From: Palsa-1033 sp963735455
Lineage (GTDB): Bacteria > Chloroflexota > Limnocylindria > Limnocylindrales > CSP1-4
NCBI GenBank assembly: GCA_963735455.1
Contig: CAVTKZ010000002.1
Coordinates: forward strand, 1,426,001-1,490,000
Reading direction: 5' to 3'
DNA: 64,000 bases
In this document: positions 8,761-18,990 of the stretch, one piece after another
How positions within the stretch are numbered: the stretch's first letter is position 1
How the letters are laid out: the number at the start of each line of letters is the position of its first letter
The notes under the pieces: generated by a model
What the model was told of the DNA's origin: nothing
Databases searched by the model: none
The model's input: the letters and a program-made list of their open reading frames with translations, nothing else
Made by a program: the position numbers and the translations under genes

Positions 8761-9414
8761 ATGTCCTCACGGGAACGGATCGTGGATCGCGGCACTCGAC
8801 GCGGGACCGCGCTGGTCAGGGATCTGGGACGGGAGCTTCGGCAGGCCCGAGCCGAGCATGGCTTGAGCCAGGCGTTCGTTGGACGCGCCGTGGGCCTGTC
8901 TCGGTCAGCGGTGAGCCGGATTGAGACGGGCCAGGTACCCGCAGTATCTGTGCTCAATCTCGCTCGGCTCATGAGCGTCGTCGGGCTCGAGCTATCGGCA
9001 CGAGCCTATCCCAGCAGCGCACCCCTACGCGATCAGGCTCAGATCGACCTGCTCGGACGGCTCAGGAGGCAGCTCTCGCCGCAACTTAGCTGGCGGCTTG
9101 AGGCTCCGATCGGAGGAACGGGCGACCTGCGCGCCTGGGACCTCGTGATTGAAAACGGGTCCGATCGCGTCGCGGTCGAGGCCGAAACACGCCTGGCAGA
9201 CCTGCAGGCCGTTCAACGGCGGATTGCCCTCAAATCTCGCGATAGCGGCATCGCCGTCGTCATCCTTTTGCTCGCGGCGAGCCGGACCAATCGGGGCACC
9301 GTCCGGCTATTCGAGGATTCATTTCGGGAGTCGTTTCCACTTCCTGGATCCGAGGCGCTCCGCGACCTCCGGATCGGCCGACTGCCGACACGGAGCGCGG
9401 TGATCCTTCTCTGA
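8761..9414 (+). CDS. XRE-family HTH regulator with unusual C-terminal domain
   Basis: 217 residues. An N-terminal XRE/Cro helix-turn-helix spans about residues 20-75 (LGRELRQARAEHGLSQAFVG, then GLSRSAVSRIETGQ). The C-terminal 120 residues are not a standard effector domain: strands read WRLEAPIG, LRAWDLVIEN, DRVAVEAETR, then a helix and GIAVVILLLAAS. The order D...ExET with flanking hydrophobic strands resembles a PD-(D/E)XK nuclease-like core, but no catalytic Lys is obvious. By eye the gene is less GC-biased at third positions than its neighbours, a hint of recent transfer. The target is unknown. Confidence 0.75.
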   Translation: MSSRERIVDRGTRRGTALVRDLGRELRQARAEHGLSQAFVGRAVGLSRSAVSRIETGQVPAVSVLNLARLMSVVGLELSARAYPSSAPLRDQAQIDLLGRLRRQLSPQLSWRLEAPIGGTGDLRAWDLVIENGSDRVAVEAETRLADLQAVQRRIALKSRDSGIAVVILLLAASRTNRGTVRLFEDSFRESFPLPGSEALRDLRIGRLPTRSAVILL

Positions 9415-9756
9415 ACCCACCGCGCCGCCCAAAGGCGTCCCCGATTGCGTCAGACGGGCACAACTCACACGACGGCCCGCGAAACTGCGGCTTCCGTGCG
9501 TTGCGCGAACGGAAGGATCCGATCGACTCGAGAATCGGTCGGTCCGTTGAGTCGGGCGCACGGGGACGACCGAAGACCCTGTTGGACGGTCAGTTACGCC
9601 CGTCCGGCGCACGCACCTTGTGGTGGGCCGGGCGCAGAGCCGGGAAGTCCACGCCCGAGAGCGCCAAGGCCCGGGACCCCGCCGCGGGGCGCCGCCCCGG
9701 AACCCCGGCCCGGGCCCCAGCCCACAGCTCCCCGACTACGGGGCCCGAACCCTGGA
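9415..9756. other. Convergent intergenic region, no gene seen
   Basis: It lies between the 3' ends of the XRE gene and rpoD. A six-bp-arm hairpin (GGACGG/CCGTCC) sits at 9584-9605, and several GC-only palindromic clusters follow around 9670-9745. They could help terminate both transcripts but lack a T tract. No ORF with coding character and no recognisable structured RNA was found. Confidence 0.5.
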
Positions 9757-11499
<1,743 letters not shown>

Positions 11500-11511
11500 G
11501 TGTGCCTCCAG

Positions 11512-13452
11512 CTATGCGTGGCCGGCGACGGCCGGCCGGGTGAGCAGGTGCGTCTGCTCGATCCTGCGATCGAGTGATCGACGCGCCTCGTTGATCTGTC
11601 GTTCCTCGTCGAGCAGGCGCCGGATCTCGTCCGCGTCGCCGCGTCGCTCCGCGTCGGCCTGCTCGGCCTGGTTCCAGGTGCCGCGTTCCTCGAGGCGGTC
11701 GGCCTCGAGAGTCAGCAGGCACTTGTCGATTGCGTAGGTAAGCCGAGCCGTAGAGAGACGGCTGGGATCCGGGCCGCGATGCGCGTACAGGGCGATCGCC
11801 AGGGCCCGCGTCTCGGGATCGAGGGCATCGAGCATCCGGCCGCGTTCGAACGAGCCGGTCTGGAACTCGGCCACGATCGCGCGGTACAGCTCGCGGGCGA
11901 CCGTGCTCGGCAGGTCGGCCGGCTTGAGCAGCTCGATCACCCGTTCCTGCTGCTCGGGCACGAGCAGGAGCAGGCGGAGGAGCTCGACCTCGACTGGGGT
12001 GATCGACTTGACGACCTCCTCGGGACTCACGCTCTCGGCGGCTGCTCGCACCGCGTCGAGGGTGATCCGGGCGCCGGCGTGGTCGTCGACCGCCCCTCCC
12101 CCGCCCAGCGCGCCCGGCCGGCTCGGCTCCGGCCGGCGATGGAGCGACTCGAGCAGGATCCGCTCCTCGACCCCCGAACGCCGGGCGAGCAGCTGGAGGT
12201 AGGCGTCGCGGACCACCGGGTCGGAGACCTTGCGCAGGGTGGGCATCACGGCATCGACCAGGCGGCGCTTGCCGTCGGCCGTGCGGGTGTCGATCCGGCC
12301 GGCGTGGTAGTCGATCAGGTAGGCCAGGATCGGATCCGGGGTGCGGACTGCCTCGCGCCACAGGTCGGGCGACTCGCGGATCACCTCGTCGGGATCCTTG
12401 CCGTCAGGCAGCCGCACGACCCCGACATCGGTCAGGCCCACGCCGCCGTCCTGCTGGACCTCGCTGATCAGGTTGTTGAGCTCAGTCACCCCGAAGCTGC
12501 CGGCCGACTGGCCGGCCGGGTCGACGTCGTAGGCCAGGGCGACCTTCTTGGCGTAGCGGGTCAGGACGGCGACCTGGCCGGGAGTCAGGGCCGTCCCCAG
12601 GCTGGCGACGACGTTGGTGAAGCCGGCCTGGTGGGCCATCAGGGCGTCGGTGTAGCCCTCGACGATCACGGCCTGGCCCGACTTGCGGATTGCCGACTTG
12701 GCCCGATCGACGAGGTACAGCGTCCGGCTCTTGTCGAAGAGCGGGGTCGCCGGCGAGTTGAGGTACTTCGGCCCGTGGTCGCCCGTGTCGTCCGCGGCGA
12801 CCAGGTAGCGGCCGCCAAGGCCGACGGCGTGGCCGTTCGCGTCGCGGATCGGGAAGATGATCCGTTCACGGAAGCGGTCGTAGGCGCCCCGGCCCGAGGA
12901 GCGGGCCTGGGTCAGGCCCACCTCGGCCAAGGCCGCCGGCTCCACGCCGCGCTTGGCGATCAGCTGGCGCGACATCGCGTCCCAGCCGGCCGGCGCCCAG
13001 CCCAGCTGGTGGGTGGAGATCGTCTCGTCGCTGAACCCGCGGCCGTGGAGGTAGGCCAGCGCAGGGGCGCCCGAGACGTGGCTGGTCAGGACGCTGTGAT
13101 ACCAGGCGATCGCGCTGTCGAGGACCTCGCGCAGGCGGGCCCGCCGGGCATCCTCCCTGGTCGAGCGCTCGTCGAGCTCGACCCCGGCCTTGGCCGCCAG
13201 CGTCTTGAGCGCCTCGGGAAAGGTCACCGAGTCGCGCTGCATCACGAAGCTGAAGACGTCGCCCCCGAGGCCGCAGCCGAAGCACTTCCAGCTCTCGCGG
13301 TTGGGCGTGACGTAGAACGACGCCGTCTTCTCGCCGTGGAACGGGCACAGGCCCTTGTACGAGGCGCCTGATTTCTTCAGCTGGACGGTCTCGCTGATCA
13401 CGTCAACGACCGACAGCTTGTTCTTTACTTCCGCGGCGATCCCGACAGCCAC
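11512..13452 (-). CDS. dnaG: DNA primase
   Basis: Synthesises RNA primers at the replication fork. The N-terminal CHC2 zinc-binding domain has C36, H39, C57 and C60. The catalytic core includes FRERIIFPIRD and the TOPRIM motifs VIVEGYTDAL and ALAYDVDPAG. The C-terminal helicase-binding region is divergent. The protein is 646 residues from GTG 13452, chosen because GAGGAGG lies just upstream; an in-frame start at 13491 has no such site. The gene is followed within 12 bp by rpoD. Its promoter region (13511-13575) carries two strong palindromes, so transcription of primase and sigma factor is probably regulated. Confidence 0.97.
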   Translation of the reverse strand: MAVGIAAEVKNKLSVVDVISETVQLKKSGASYKGLCPFHGEKTASFYVTPNRESWKCFGCGLGGDVFSFVMQRDSVTFPEALKTLAAKAGVELDERSTREDARRARLREVLDSAIAWYHSVLTSHVSGAPALAYLHGRGFSDETISTHQLGWAPAGWDAMSRQLIAKRGVEPAALAEVGLTQARSSGRGAYDRFRERIIFPIRDANGHAVGLGGRYLVAADDTGDHGPKYLNSPATPLFDKSRTLYLVDRAKSAIRKSGQAVIVEGYTDALMAHQAGFTNVVASLGTALTPGQVAVLTRYAKKVALAYDVDPAGQSAGSFGVTELNNLISEVQQDGGVGLTDVGVVRLPDGKDPDEVIRESPDLWREAVRTPDPILAYLIDYHAGRIDTRTADGKRRLVDAVMPTLRKVSDPVVRDAYLQLLARRSGVEERILLESLHRRPEPSRPGALGGGGAVDDHAGARITLDAVRAAAESVSPEEVVKSITPVEVELLRLLLLVPEQQERVIELLKPADLPSTVARELYRAIVAEFQTGSFERGRMLDALDPETRALAIALYAHRGPDPSRLSTARLTYAIDKCLLTLEADRLEERGTWNQAEQADAERRGDADEIRRLLDEERQINEARRSLDRRIEQTHLLTRPAVAGHA

Positions 13453-13510
13453 GGACCCTCCTCGAGGTCTCCCACACCCGCCAGCCGCCACGCGCCGGGC
13501 ATGAGTACGG

Positions 13511-13575
13511 GCGTGTCAAGACTTGACACGCCACTCCGGCCGTAAATATACCACCTTGTCAAGGCCTTGACAAGG
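13511..13575 (-). promoter_or_regulatory. dnaG-rpoD promoter with two palindromic operators
   Basis: On the reverse strand TTGTCA (13573-13568) and TATATT (13550-13545) are separated by exactly 17 nt, a good sigma-70 promoter. A perfect 22-bp palindrome (13554-13575, arm CCTTGTCAAGG) covers the -35 and most of the spacer. A perfect 21-bp palindrome (13511-13531, arm GCGTGTCAAG around a central A) lies just past the expected transcription start. Both share the half-site GTCAAG/CTTGAC. Their centres are about 43 bp apart, close to four helical turns. A single extra half-site, GTGTCAAGGA, begins at 13581. Confidence 0.75.
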
Positions 13576-13610
13576 GATTCGTGTCAAGGACCGGCCCCGA
13601 GCCCGAGGCG

Positions 13611-14057
13611 CTACAGCAGGCGCGCCAGTCGGTCAGCCAGGTCGGCCAGCGCGCTCACCGTCGCCGGATCTGCCTCGAGGCCGGCCAGGCTTGCCTCGAT
13701 CAGCTGGCGCCGCTGGCGGATCACCTGGGCGCGGACCGTCTCGCCCTTGTCGGTCAGCTCGATCCGCCGGCCCCGGCCGTCGAGCGGGTCGGCACTGGCG
13801 CTGACCAGGCCGCGCCGCTCCATGCGCTGGACCAGCCGGCTGGTCGAGGGCATCGAGGCATTGACCCGCCAGGCGATCTCATTCAGCCGGAGCGGCCCCG
13901 CCGCCCCGCCCAGGATGATCAGCAGACGCCACTGCTGGATCGACAGCTCGCCCTCCTCGATCACGTCCGCCAGGGCGCTGTTCGTCGCGGCGACCATCGC
14001 GGTCGCGATCCGCTCGAGCTCATCGAGTACCAGGACCATCGAAGGCTTTGCCGTCAC
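13611..14057 (-). CDS. MarR-family transcriptional regulator
   Basis: 148 residues with the MarR winged-helix layout: an N-terminal dimerisation helix, LSIQQWRLLIILGGA, the recognition region RVNASMPSTSRLVQRMERRG, and the wing SADPLDGRGRRIELTDKGE. The GTG start has a GAGGGGTGG site upstream. It diverges from the Flp pilin gene, with a palindrome between them (14090-14109). Its 3' end is 36 bp from the dnaG promoter palindromes, whose GACAA/TTGTC half-sites resemble the intergenic one, so it is a candidate ligand-responsive repressor at both places. The effector is unknown. Confidence 0.9.
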   Translation of the reverse strand: MTAKPSMVLVLDELERIATAMVAATNSALADVIEEGELSIQQWRLLIILGGAAGPLRLNEIAWRVNASMPSTSRLVQRMERRGLVSASADPLDGRGRRIELTDKGETVRAQVIRQRRQLIEASLAGLEADPATVSALADLADRLARLL

Positions 14058-14089
14058 TCCACCCCTCGTTAGAATCGTGATTATTGTCA

Positions 14090-14109
14090 GAGGACAAGTA
14101 TTTGTCCTC
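14090..14109. promoter_or_regulatory. Inverted repeat between marR and flp pilin genes (putative operator)
   Basis: Perfect 8-bp arms, GAGGACAA and TTGTCCTC, flank a 4-nt centre. It is the only strong palindrome in the 71-bp divergent intergenic space, the expected place for MarR autoregulation. Confidence 0.6.
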
Positions 14110-14128
14110 GCGGGAAGGGAGACCTGAG

Positions 14129-14308
14129 ATGAACCTGCTCAATCGGATCATGGCGTATCTGCCTCGCAGCGTGCCGGTGGCCCGGGGCCAGGGCCTGGCC
14201 GAGTACGCCCTGATCCTTGCCCTCATCGCGATCGTCGCGATCATTGCCCTGATCTTCCTCGGCGGGCAGGTCTCCAAGATCCTGAGCAACGTGGGCCACA
14301 GCGTCTGA
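14129..14308 (+). CDS. Flp/Fap-type IVb pilin subunit
   Basis: 59 residues. A short basic leader is followed by GQGLAEYALILALIAIVAII, with the Glu-Tyr pair typical of Flp pilins just after the predicted prepilin peptidase site, and a single hydrophobic helix that packs the filament core. ATG 14129 is chosen over an earlier in-frame start (14084) because GGGAAGGGA lies directly upstream and the leader length then fits. No tad assembly genes are in the window, so the secretion machinery must be elsewhere. It is transcribed divergently from marR. Confidence 0.92.
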   Translation: MNLLNRIMAYLPRSVPVARGQGLAEYALILALIAIVAIIALIFLGGQVSKILSNVGHSV

Positions 14309-14329
14309 CGATGCACCGGCCGGCGGCCG

Positions 14330-17300
14330 TCAGCCTCGGGCGCGCCGGCGACGGGGCGCGGCGGACGGCCGGCCTGACTCGGCCGAGAGGGTGGCCGCCA
14401 GTCGATGGGCAGCGAGCGGATCGAGGATCTCAGCCGGTCCGGCGGGCACTCCATCGGGGATGAGCCGTCCGTGGCTCAGCGTCCAATCCCGGTCGGCCCG
14501 CTCCGTGGGGGCAAGGGGCTGGCGGATCGCACGTCGAGTCGCCTCCGCCGCCGCAAGGAGGTTGGCCGAGCCGGGGCGTCCCGTGGCGACGAGCAGCCGG
14601 GCCACGGCTTCGAGGGCGTCGGCCAGGACCCAGCGATCGGCGGCCGGATCGATCAGCTCCAGGGCCCGGACGAGGTGCCCTGAAGCGAGGGCCGAGTCGC
14701 CGGCATCGAGGTCCAGGCGAGCGAGGTTGATGTGGCCCAGGGCGATCGTCGTCCGGGTGCTCGATTGCTCGCCCGCGGCGACCGCCAGCTCGGCGTAGCG
14801 CCGGGCGGCCCGTGGACGGCCGAGGCCCCGGGCCACCGCGGCCAGGCGATAGGCGACCGTGCCTTCGGTCGGCCGGTGGCCGAGCTCGCGAAAGATCAGG
14901 AGGGCCTCGTTGCCGGCCCGCATTGCGCCGTCCAGGTCGCCGGCCTTCCAATAGGCCAGGTTGAGCGCCGCCAGGGCATGGCCGTTGGCCAATGGATCCC
15001 CGGTGGCGACGGCGATGGCGCGGGCACGCTCGAGGGCCGGCCGGGCTTCGTCGACGACCCCCTCATCGGCGAGCAGCGACCCGAGGTGGAGGAGGGTGGT
15101 CCCGATCTCCTTGTCGACGCCGGCTGCCTCCAGCCGCTCGAGCGAGGCTTCGAGGTGGCGGCGGGCCGCCGGGACGTCATCGGTGGCGGCGGCGATGGCG
15201 CCCCGCCGGCGCAACGCCCGGCCCTCGCCCAGGGGATCGCCCAGGGCCGCGAACAGGGCCTCCGCCTGGACCACCGCCTCGGCCCCCCGGGCAAAGTCCG
15301 TGACCCAATAGGCGAGGTGGGCCTGGGCCAGCAGGGCGCTGGCCCGCAGGCCGGGGTCCAGCTCCTCGTTCGCCACGGCCGCCAGCAGGCCGCCGATCCA
15401 GGCCAGGCCCTCGGCCGCATGGCGACCGAGCCAGTAGTCGGTCAGGCCCACGGCGGTCTCCAGGGCCAGGCCCAGCCGCGACCGCTCGAGCGGGCCGTCG
15501 GCCGGTCCGTCGGTGAGCCGGCCGAGCACGTCCCGGATGTGGGGCATCTCCCGGTCGAGCCGGCGCAGGGTCTCGCTCCGACCGGCCGACGCGAGCTGGC
15601 CGGCCAGGCCGACCGCCCGTTCGAGGACCGCCCCGATGTAGCGTCCCCGCGCGGCTTCGACCTCCTCGGCGGGCGTGGACTGGAGGGTGTGGCCGGCGAC
15701 CGTGCGGAACAGCTCGTAGCGGGTCGGTCCGGGGGCGCTCCGGACCTGGACGAGGCTGGCGTCGACGAGCCGGGCCACCGTCTCGAAGCCCTCGAGTGGA
15801 TCGTCGCCCAGGCCGGCCACCGGACCGATCAGGTCGAGGTCCGCGTCGGCGACCATCACCGCCAGGCCCAGGAGGGCCTGCCGCTCGATCGGCCGGAGCC
15901 GGTCCACGCTCGCGTCGAGGGCCGCCCACAGCCCGGCCCGGCCGCCGATCGGGCCGCCGGCCCAGCGTCCGAGGTCGGACTCGACCCGGACGACGACCTC
16001 GTCGAGCCGGAGCAGCTGCAGGTGGCGGGCAACCAGCTCGATCCCGAGCGGCAGGCGATCGACCAGGCCGCACAGTCGATCGGCGAGGGCCAGGTCGTCG
16101 GGGCCCAACCGGAAGCGTGGATCGACCAGCCGGGCACGATCGACGAGGAGCTCCAGGGCCTCCTCCGGCGCCAGCGATCCGACCGGCACGATCGCCTCGT
16201 CGATCAGCCCGATCCGTTCCCGGCTGGTGGCCAGGATCCGGACCTGGGGACAGTCGGCCAGGACTGATCTGACGAGGGCATTCACCTCGGCCAGCCGGGC
16301 CTCGACCCCGTCCAGGACCACCAGGCCGGCCCGCTCGCGCAGGGTGCCGATCACGCCGTCGATCGCCTCGAGCGCCCGCGACGTGGGCGCCACCGCGTCG
16401 AGGATCGCGCCGGCCACGGATTGGGCGTCCGGGATCTGGTCGATCGGGACATACCAGATGGGCGGTGGCGAGCTCCGGGCCAGCTCGAGGGCGAGCCGGG
16501 TCTTGCCCGCGCCGGGCGGCCCGAGCAGGGTCACGAGCCGGGCCCTGCTCCAGACCTCGGCCAGGTCGTGCTGCTCGCTCACCCGGCCGATCAGCCGGGT
16601 CGAGGTGCCCGGGATCCGGGCGACCGCCGGCTCTGACTCGACCGCCGGCTGGCCGGGCGGCAGGGCCGTTCCCGCCGCCAGGGCCGAGGTCGCCGCGGGC
16701 GAGTCAAGGATCGGATCCTGGCTGAGGACCGCCTGCTGCATCCGGCGCAACGCGCCGCCCGGATCGAGCCCCAGGTCGTCGAGCAGCCGGCGGCGGCACT
16801 CGGCGTAGGCGTCGAGCGCTTCAGCCTGGCGCCCGGCGCGATACAGGATCAGCATCAGCAACGCCCAGCGCCGTTCCCGGTAGGGCTGCTCGGCCGCCAT
16901 CTGGCGGGCCTGGGCGACGAGCTCCGGCGGCCGGCCGAGATCGAGCTCGACCATCAGCAGCTCCTCGCGCAGGCCCTCGACCAGCTCCTCGAGGCGGGAG
17001 GCCACGATCCGGGCCTCGGGCAGGTCCTCCAGGTCGGCCAAGGGCCGTCCGCGGCCGAGGGCCAGGGCCGTGCGGAGCGCCGCCGCGGCGGCCCGGCGAT
17101 CGCCCCGGCCGACGGCCTGCCGGCCATCCGCGGCCAGCTGTTCGAGGAGATCGACGTCGGTCGGCGTCCTGAGGATGTAGCGGTCGTCGGCTGTGTCGAT
17201 CGCCAGCCCGAGACGGCGGAGGCGGAAGACATGCGAAGCGATCGTGTGCCGGGCGGCCAGCGGTGGCTCGTCACCCCAGGCGGCCGCCTCGAGCTCCGAC

Positions 17301-17425
17301 GGGTCCACCGGCCGGCCACCGTCCATCGCCAGCCGGGCCAGGACCCGGCGCTGGAGCGGCCCGCCTGCCGCGACCTCGGCCGCGCCATCCCGGACGATCA
17401 GCGGACCGAGGACGCAGACCTGCAT
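14330..17425 (-). CDS. SARP/AfsR-like regulator: winged helix + BTAD + NB-ARC ATPase + TPR
   Basis: 1031 residues. The N-terminal OmpR-type winged helix (about 1-90, MQVCVLGPLIVRDG...) is followed by the bacterial transcriptional activation domain (about 95-245, ending DDLGLDPGGALRRMQQAVL). A STAND-class ATPase follows, with Walker A GPPGAGKT near residue 302 and an ATSRERIG sensor-type motif. The C-terminal half is TPR-like alpha-helical repeats. The architecture matches AfsR-type multi-domain activators that integrate signals by nucleotide-dependent oligomerisation. It ends close to the convergent pilin gene and starts 38 bp after the small stress-like gene. Its targets are unknown. Confidence 0.9.
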   Translation of the reverse strand: MQVCVLGPLIVRDGAAEVAAGGPLQRRVLARLAMDGGRPVDPSELEAAAWGDEPPLAARHTIASHVFRLRRLGLAIDTADDRYILRTPTDVDLLEQLAADGRQAVGRGDRRAAAAALRTALALGRGRPLADLEDLPEARIVASRLEELVEGLREELLMVELDLGRPPELVAQARQMAAEQPYRERRWALLMLILYRAGRQAEALDAYAECRRRLLDDLGLDPGGALRRMQQAVLSQDPILDSPAATSALAAGTALPPGQPAVESEPAVARIPGTSTRLIGRVSEQHDLAEVWSRARLVTLLGPPGAGKTRLALELARSSPPPIWYVPIDQIPDAQSVAGAILDAVAPTSRALEAIDGVIGTLRERAGLVVLDGVEARLAEVNALVRSVLADCPQVRILATSRERIGLIDEAIVPVGSLAPEEALELLVDRARLVDPRFRLGPDDLALADRLCGLVDRLPLGIELVARHLQLLRLDEVVVRVESDLGRWAGGPIGGRAGLWAALDASVDRLRPIERQALLGLAVMVADADLDLIGPVAGLGDDPLEGFETVARLVDASLVQVRSAPGPTRYELFRTVAGHTLQSTPAEEVEAARGRYIGAVLERAVGLAGQLASAGRSETLRRLDREMPHIRDVLGRLTDGPADGPLERSRLGLALETAVGLTDYWLGRHAAEGLAWIGGLLAAVANEELDPGLRASALLAQAHLAYWVTDFARGAEAVVQAEALFAALGDPLGEGRALRRRGAIAAATDDVPAARRHLEASLERLEAAGVDKEIGTTLLHLGSLLADEGVVDEARPALERARAIAVATGDPLANGHALAALNLAYWKAGDLDGAMRAGNEALLIFRELGHRPTEGTVAYRLAAVARGLGRPRAARRYAELAVAAGEQSSTRTTIALGHINLARLDLDAGDSALASGHLVRALELIDPAADRWVLADALEAVARLLVATGRPGSANLLAAAEATRRAIRQPLAPTERADRDWTLSHGRLIPDGVPAGPAEILDPLAAHRLAATLSAESGRPSAAPRRRRARG

Positions 17426-17463
17426 CGGCAGACTCTAGCCGAGGGACCGGGAGGACCCCGGGC

Positions 17464-17922
17464 TCACCAGTCGGGGTGGAGCTCGGGTCCCTGCCAGCGC
17501 GAGAGCTCCTCGGTCGCGAAGCGCCCGAAGTGGTTCTGGAAATGGGCGCCATGGGCAGCCAGCAGGTCGCGCGCCTCCAGCAGACGGCGGCGCGGGCCAC
17601 CATGGACCGCCACGATCGCCCGTCCGTCGTCGAGGGCCGCTTCATACAGGCGGAGATCAGGCGTCTGGTCCATCGACATGAACTGGATCAGCCGGATCAG
17701 CTCGCCCATGGCGCCCCGGCTGGTCGGCAGGTCGGACAGCGAGCCGTCGGCGGTCGCGCCTTCGAGCACCTTGACGTTGGCAGCGTCGAAGCCGGCCGCG
17801 ACGAGCGCCGCGGCCGCCGTGCGGGCCCGGGCGGGATCGTCAATCACGGCCAGCAACCAGTCGAGCGGATAGCGGATCCTCTGGCGGTCCTCGGCCGGCT
17901 GGCCCTCGGTTGGTCGTGCCAT
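17464..17922 (-). CDS. Hypothetical protein, possibly a general-stress-like sensor fold
   Basis: 152 residues from ATG 17922, with GAAGGG upstream. The first half (PLDWLLAVIDDPARARTAAA, then LVAAGFDAANVKVLEG) has the beta-alpha-beta pattern of small proteins that sense or modulate stress (YflT/DUF1269-like). A central helix and a second beta-alpha unit (GRAIVAVHGGPRRRLLEARD) follow. The last 25 residues hold several His and Trp. No catalytic motif is seen. It precedes the SARP regulator on the same strand and could be co-transcribed with it. Confidence 0.5.
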   Translation of the reverse strand: MARPTEGQPAEDRQRIRYPLDWLLAVIDDPARARTAAAALVAAGFDAANVKVLEGATADGSLSDLPTSRGAMGELIRLIQFMSMDQTPDLRLYEAALDDGRAIVAVHGGPRRRLLEARDLLAAHGAHFQNHFGRFATEELSRWQGPELHPDW

Positions 17923-18036
17923 CGTGATCACCCTTCGGCGCGGGCGCGGTCGAAACCGACCGGCCGGCCAACAGCGTAGTCGGTCCTGTCCGGGCCCCGC
18001 GCTCGCCTGGCCCTCGGGCCGGGCATGGAGGATCAC

Positions 18037-18468
18037 GTGGCTCTTCGAATTCGGCTGGTCGTTGGCGTGCTGGCGCTGGCGATCGGTCTGGCGGCCTGCT
18101 CGACGGGCAGCGCACCGGCGACCGGCTCGACGATCGTGGCCCAGACGGTCGGCACGAATGGCACCCTGCTGGTCGCCGCGAACGGGATGACCGTCTATGC
18201 CTTCGACAAGGACGTCGCCAACAGCGGCACGAGCGCCTGCACCGCCACCGACGACTGCATCGCGACCTGGCCCGCGCTGACCGTCCCGGCGGGCACCACG
18301 CCGACGGCCGGGGCCGGCGTGTCCGGGACGATCGGCACGATCACCCGGGCCGATTCAGGGGCACTCCAGGTCACCTACAACGGCAGGCCCCTGTACTTCT
18401 ATTCGGGCGATCACGCCGTGGGCGACTCGAATGGGATCTACACCGACTGGAACGCCGTCAAGCCGTAG
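18037..18468 (+). CDS. Lipoprotein with secreted repeat (COG4315/Lipoprotein_15-like)
   Basis: A signal peptide with lipobox LAAC near residues 21-24 predicts attachment to the outer face of the membrane. Two repeats follow with the characteristic LVAANGMTVYAFDKD and LQVTYNGRPLYFYSGD segments, each preceding a Cys- or Trp-containing turn (CTATDDCIATWPAL). This is the domain found in small cell-surface lipoproteins of unknown function. GTG 18037 is chosen because GGAGG (18027-18031) lies five bases upstream; ATG 18025 would place that site inside the gene. Confidence 0.85.
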   Translation: MALRIRLVVGVLALAIGLAACSTGSAPATGSTIVAQTVGTNGTLLVAANGMTVYAFDKDVANSGTSACTATDDCIATWPALTVPAGTTPTAGAGVSGTIGTITRADSGALQVTYNGRPLYFYSGDHAVGDSNGIYTDWNAVKP

Positions 18469-18505
18469 ACGGCGGGCAAGCGCGGGCGGGGACGCCCGCC
18501 GCGGA

Positions 18506-18763
18506 TCAGCCGTTGCGCCGGGGCCGGGCCGGTTCCGGCTTCTCCTTGGGCTCGTGGCCGGGGCGCGGGGGCCGGGGCATCGTGCCCGGGGCCATGTCCG
18601 GGGCCGGGACGTGCGGGCCGCGGGCGCGGGCTGCCTCGACGCCGGCCGCAAAGGCCTTGGCCACGGCCGGCGGGACGCTGCCGATCCAGGCCGCCTGGAT
18701 CTGGTTCACGCGCTCCGTCTCCTGGGCACGCCGCTCGCGCTCTCGCTTGGAGTGCTTGGTCAT
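18506..18763 (-). CDS. Small basic/proline-rich hypothetical protein
   Basis: 85 residues. It begins MTKHSKRERERRAQETERVN, a highly charged helix, followed by IQAAWIGSVPPAVAKAFAAG and a Pro/Arg/Lys-rich tail with repeated PxP. GAGGGA sits just before ATG 18763. No domain is recognised. The charged helix could bind nucleic acid or a partner protein. It is transcribed away from the small KOW-like gene. Confidence 0.5.
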   Translation of the reverse strand: MTKHSKRERERRAQETERVNQIQAAWIGSVPPAVAKAFAAGVEAARARGPHVPAPDMAPGTMPRPPRPGHEPKEKPEPARPRRNG

Positions 18764-18990
18764 CGATCCCTCAGTCGTCGGGCAGCACCATCGGCGGTGC
18801 GCCGCTCGGGCCCGAGTATGCACGGGTTTCGGCGACGCCGCCGATCCGGCTGGCGGCCGGACCGGGGCGTCCATGGACCGGTCGTCCCGTCCCGGCGGAT
18901 TCGCGCGATGGGCGAATGGTCTATCGTGTCAGGCGGCCGGGCCGCCCTCAGGCAGCCTGGGATCGAACCTGCACGTGAGGTACTCGAACC

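Noticed and set aside
9584..9745. Possible structured RNA (RNase P-like or tmRNA-like) in the GC-rich spacer before rpoD
   Set aside because: No conserved RNase P or tmRNA core elements could be matched; only local GC hairpins.
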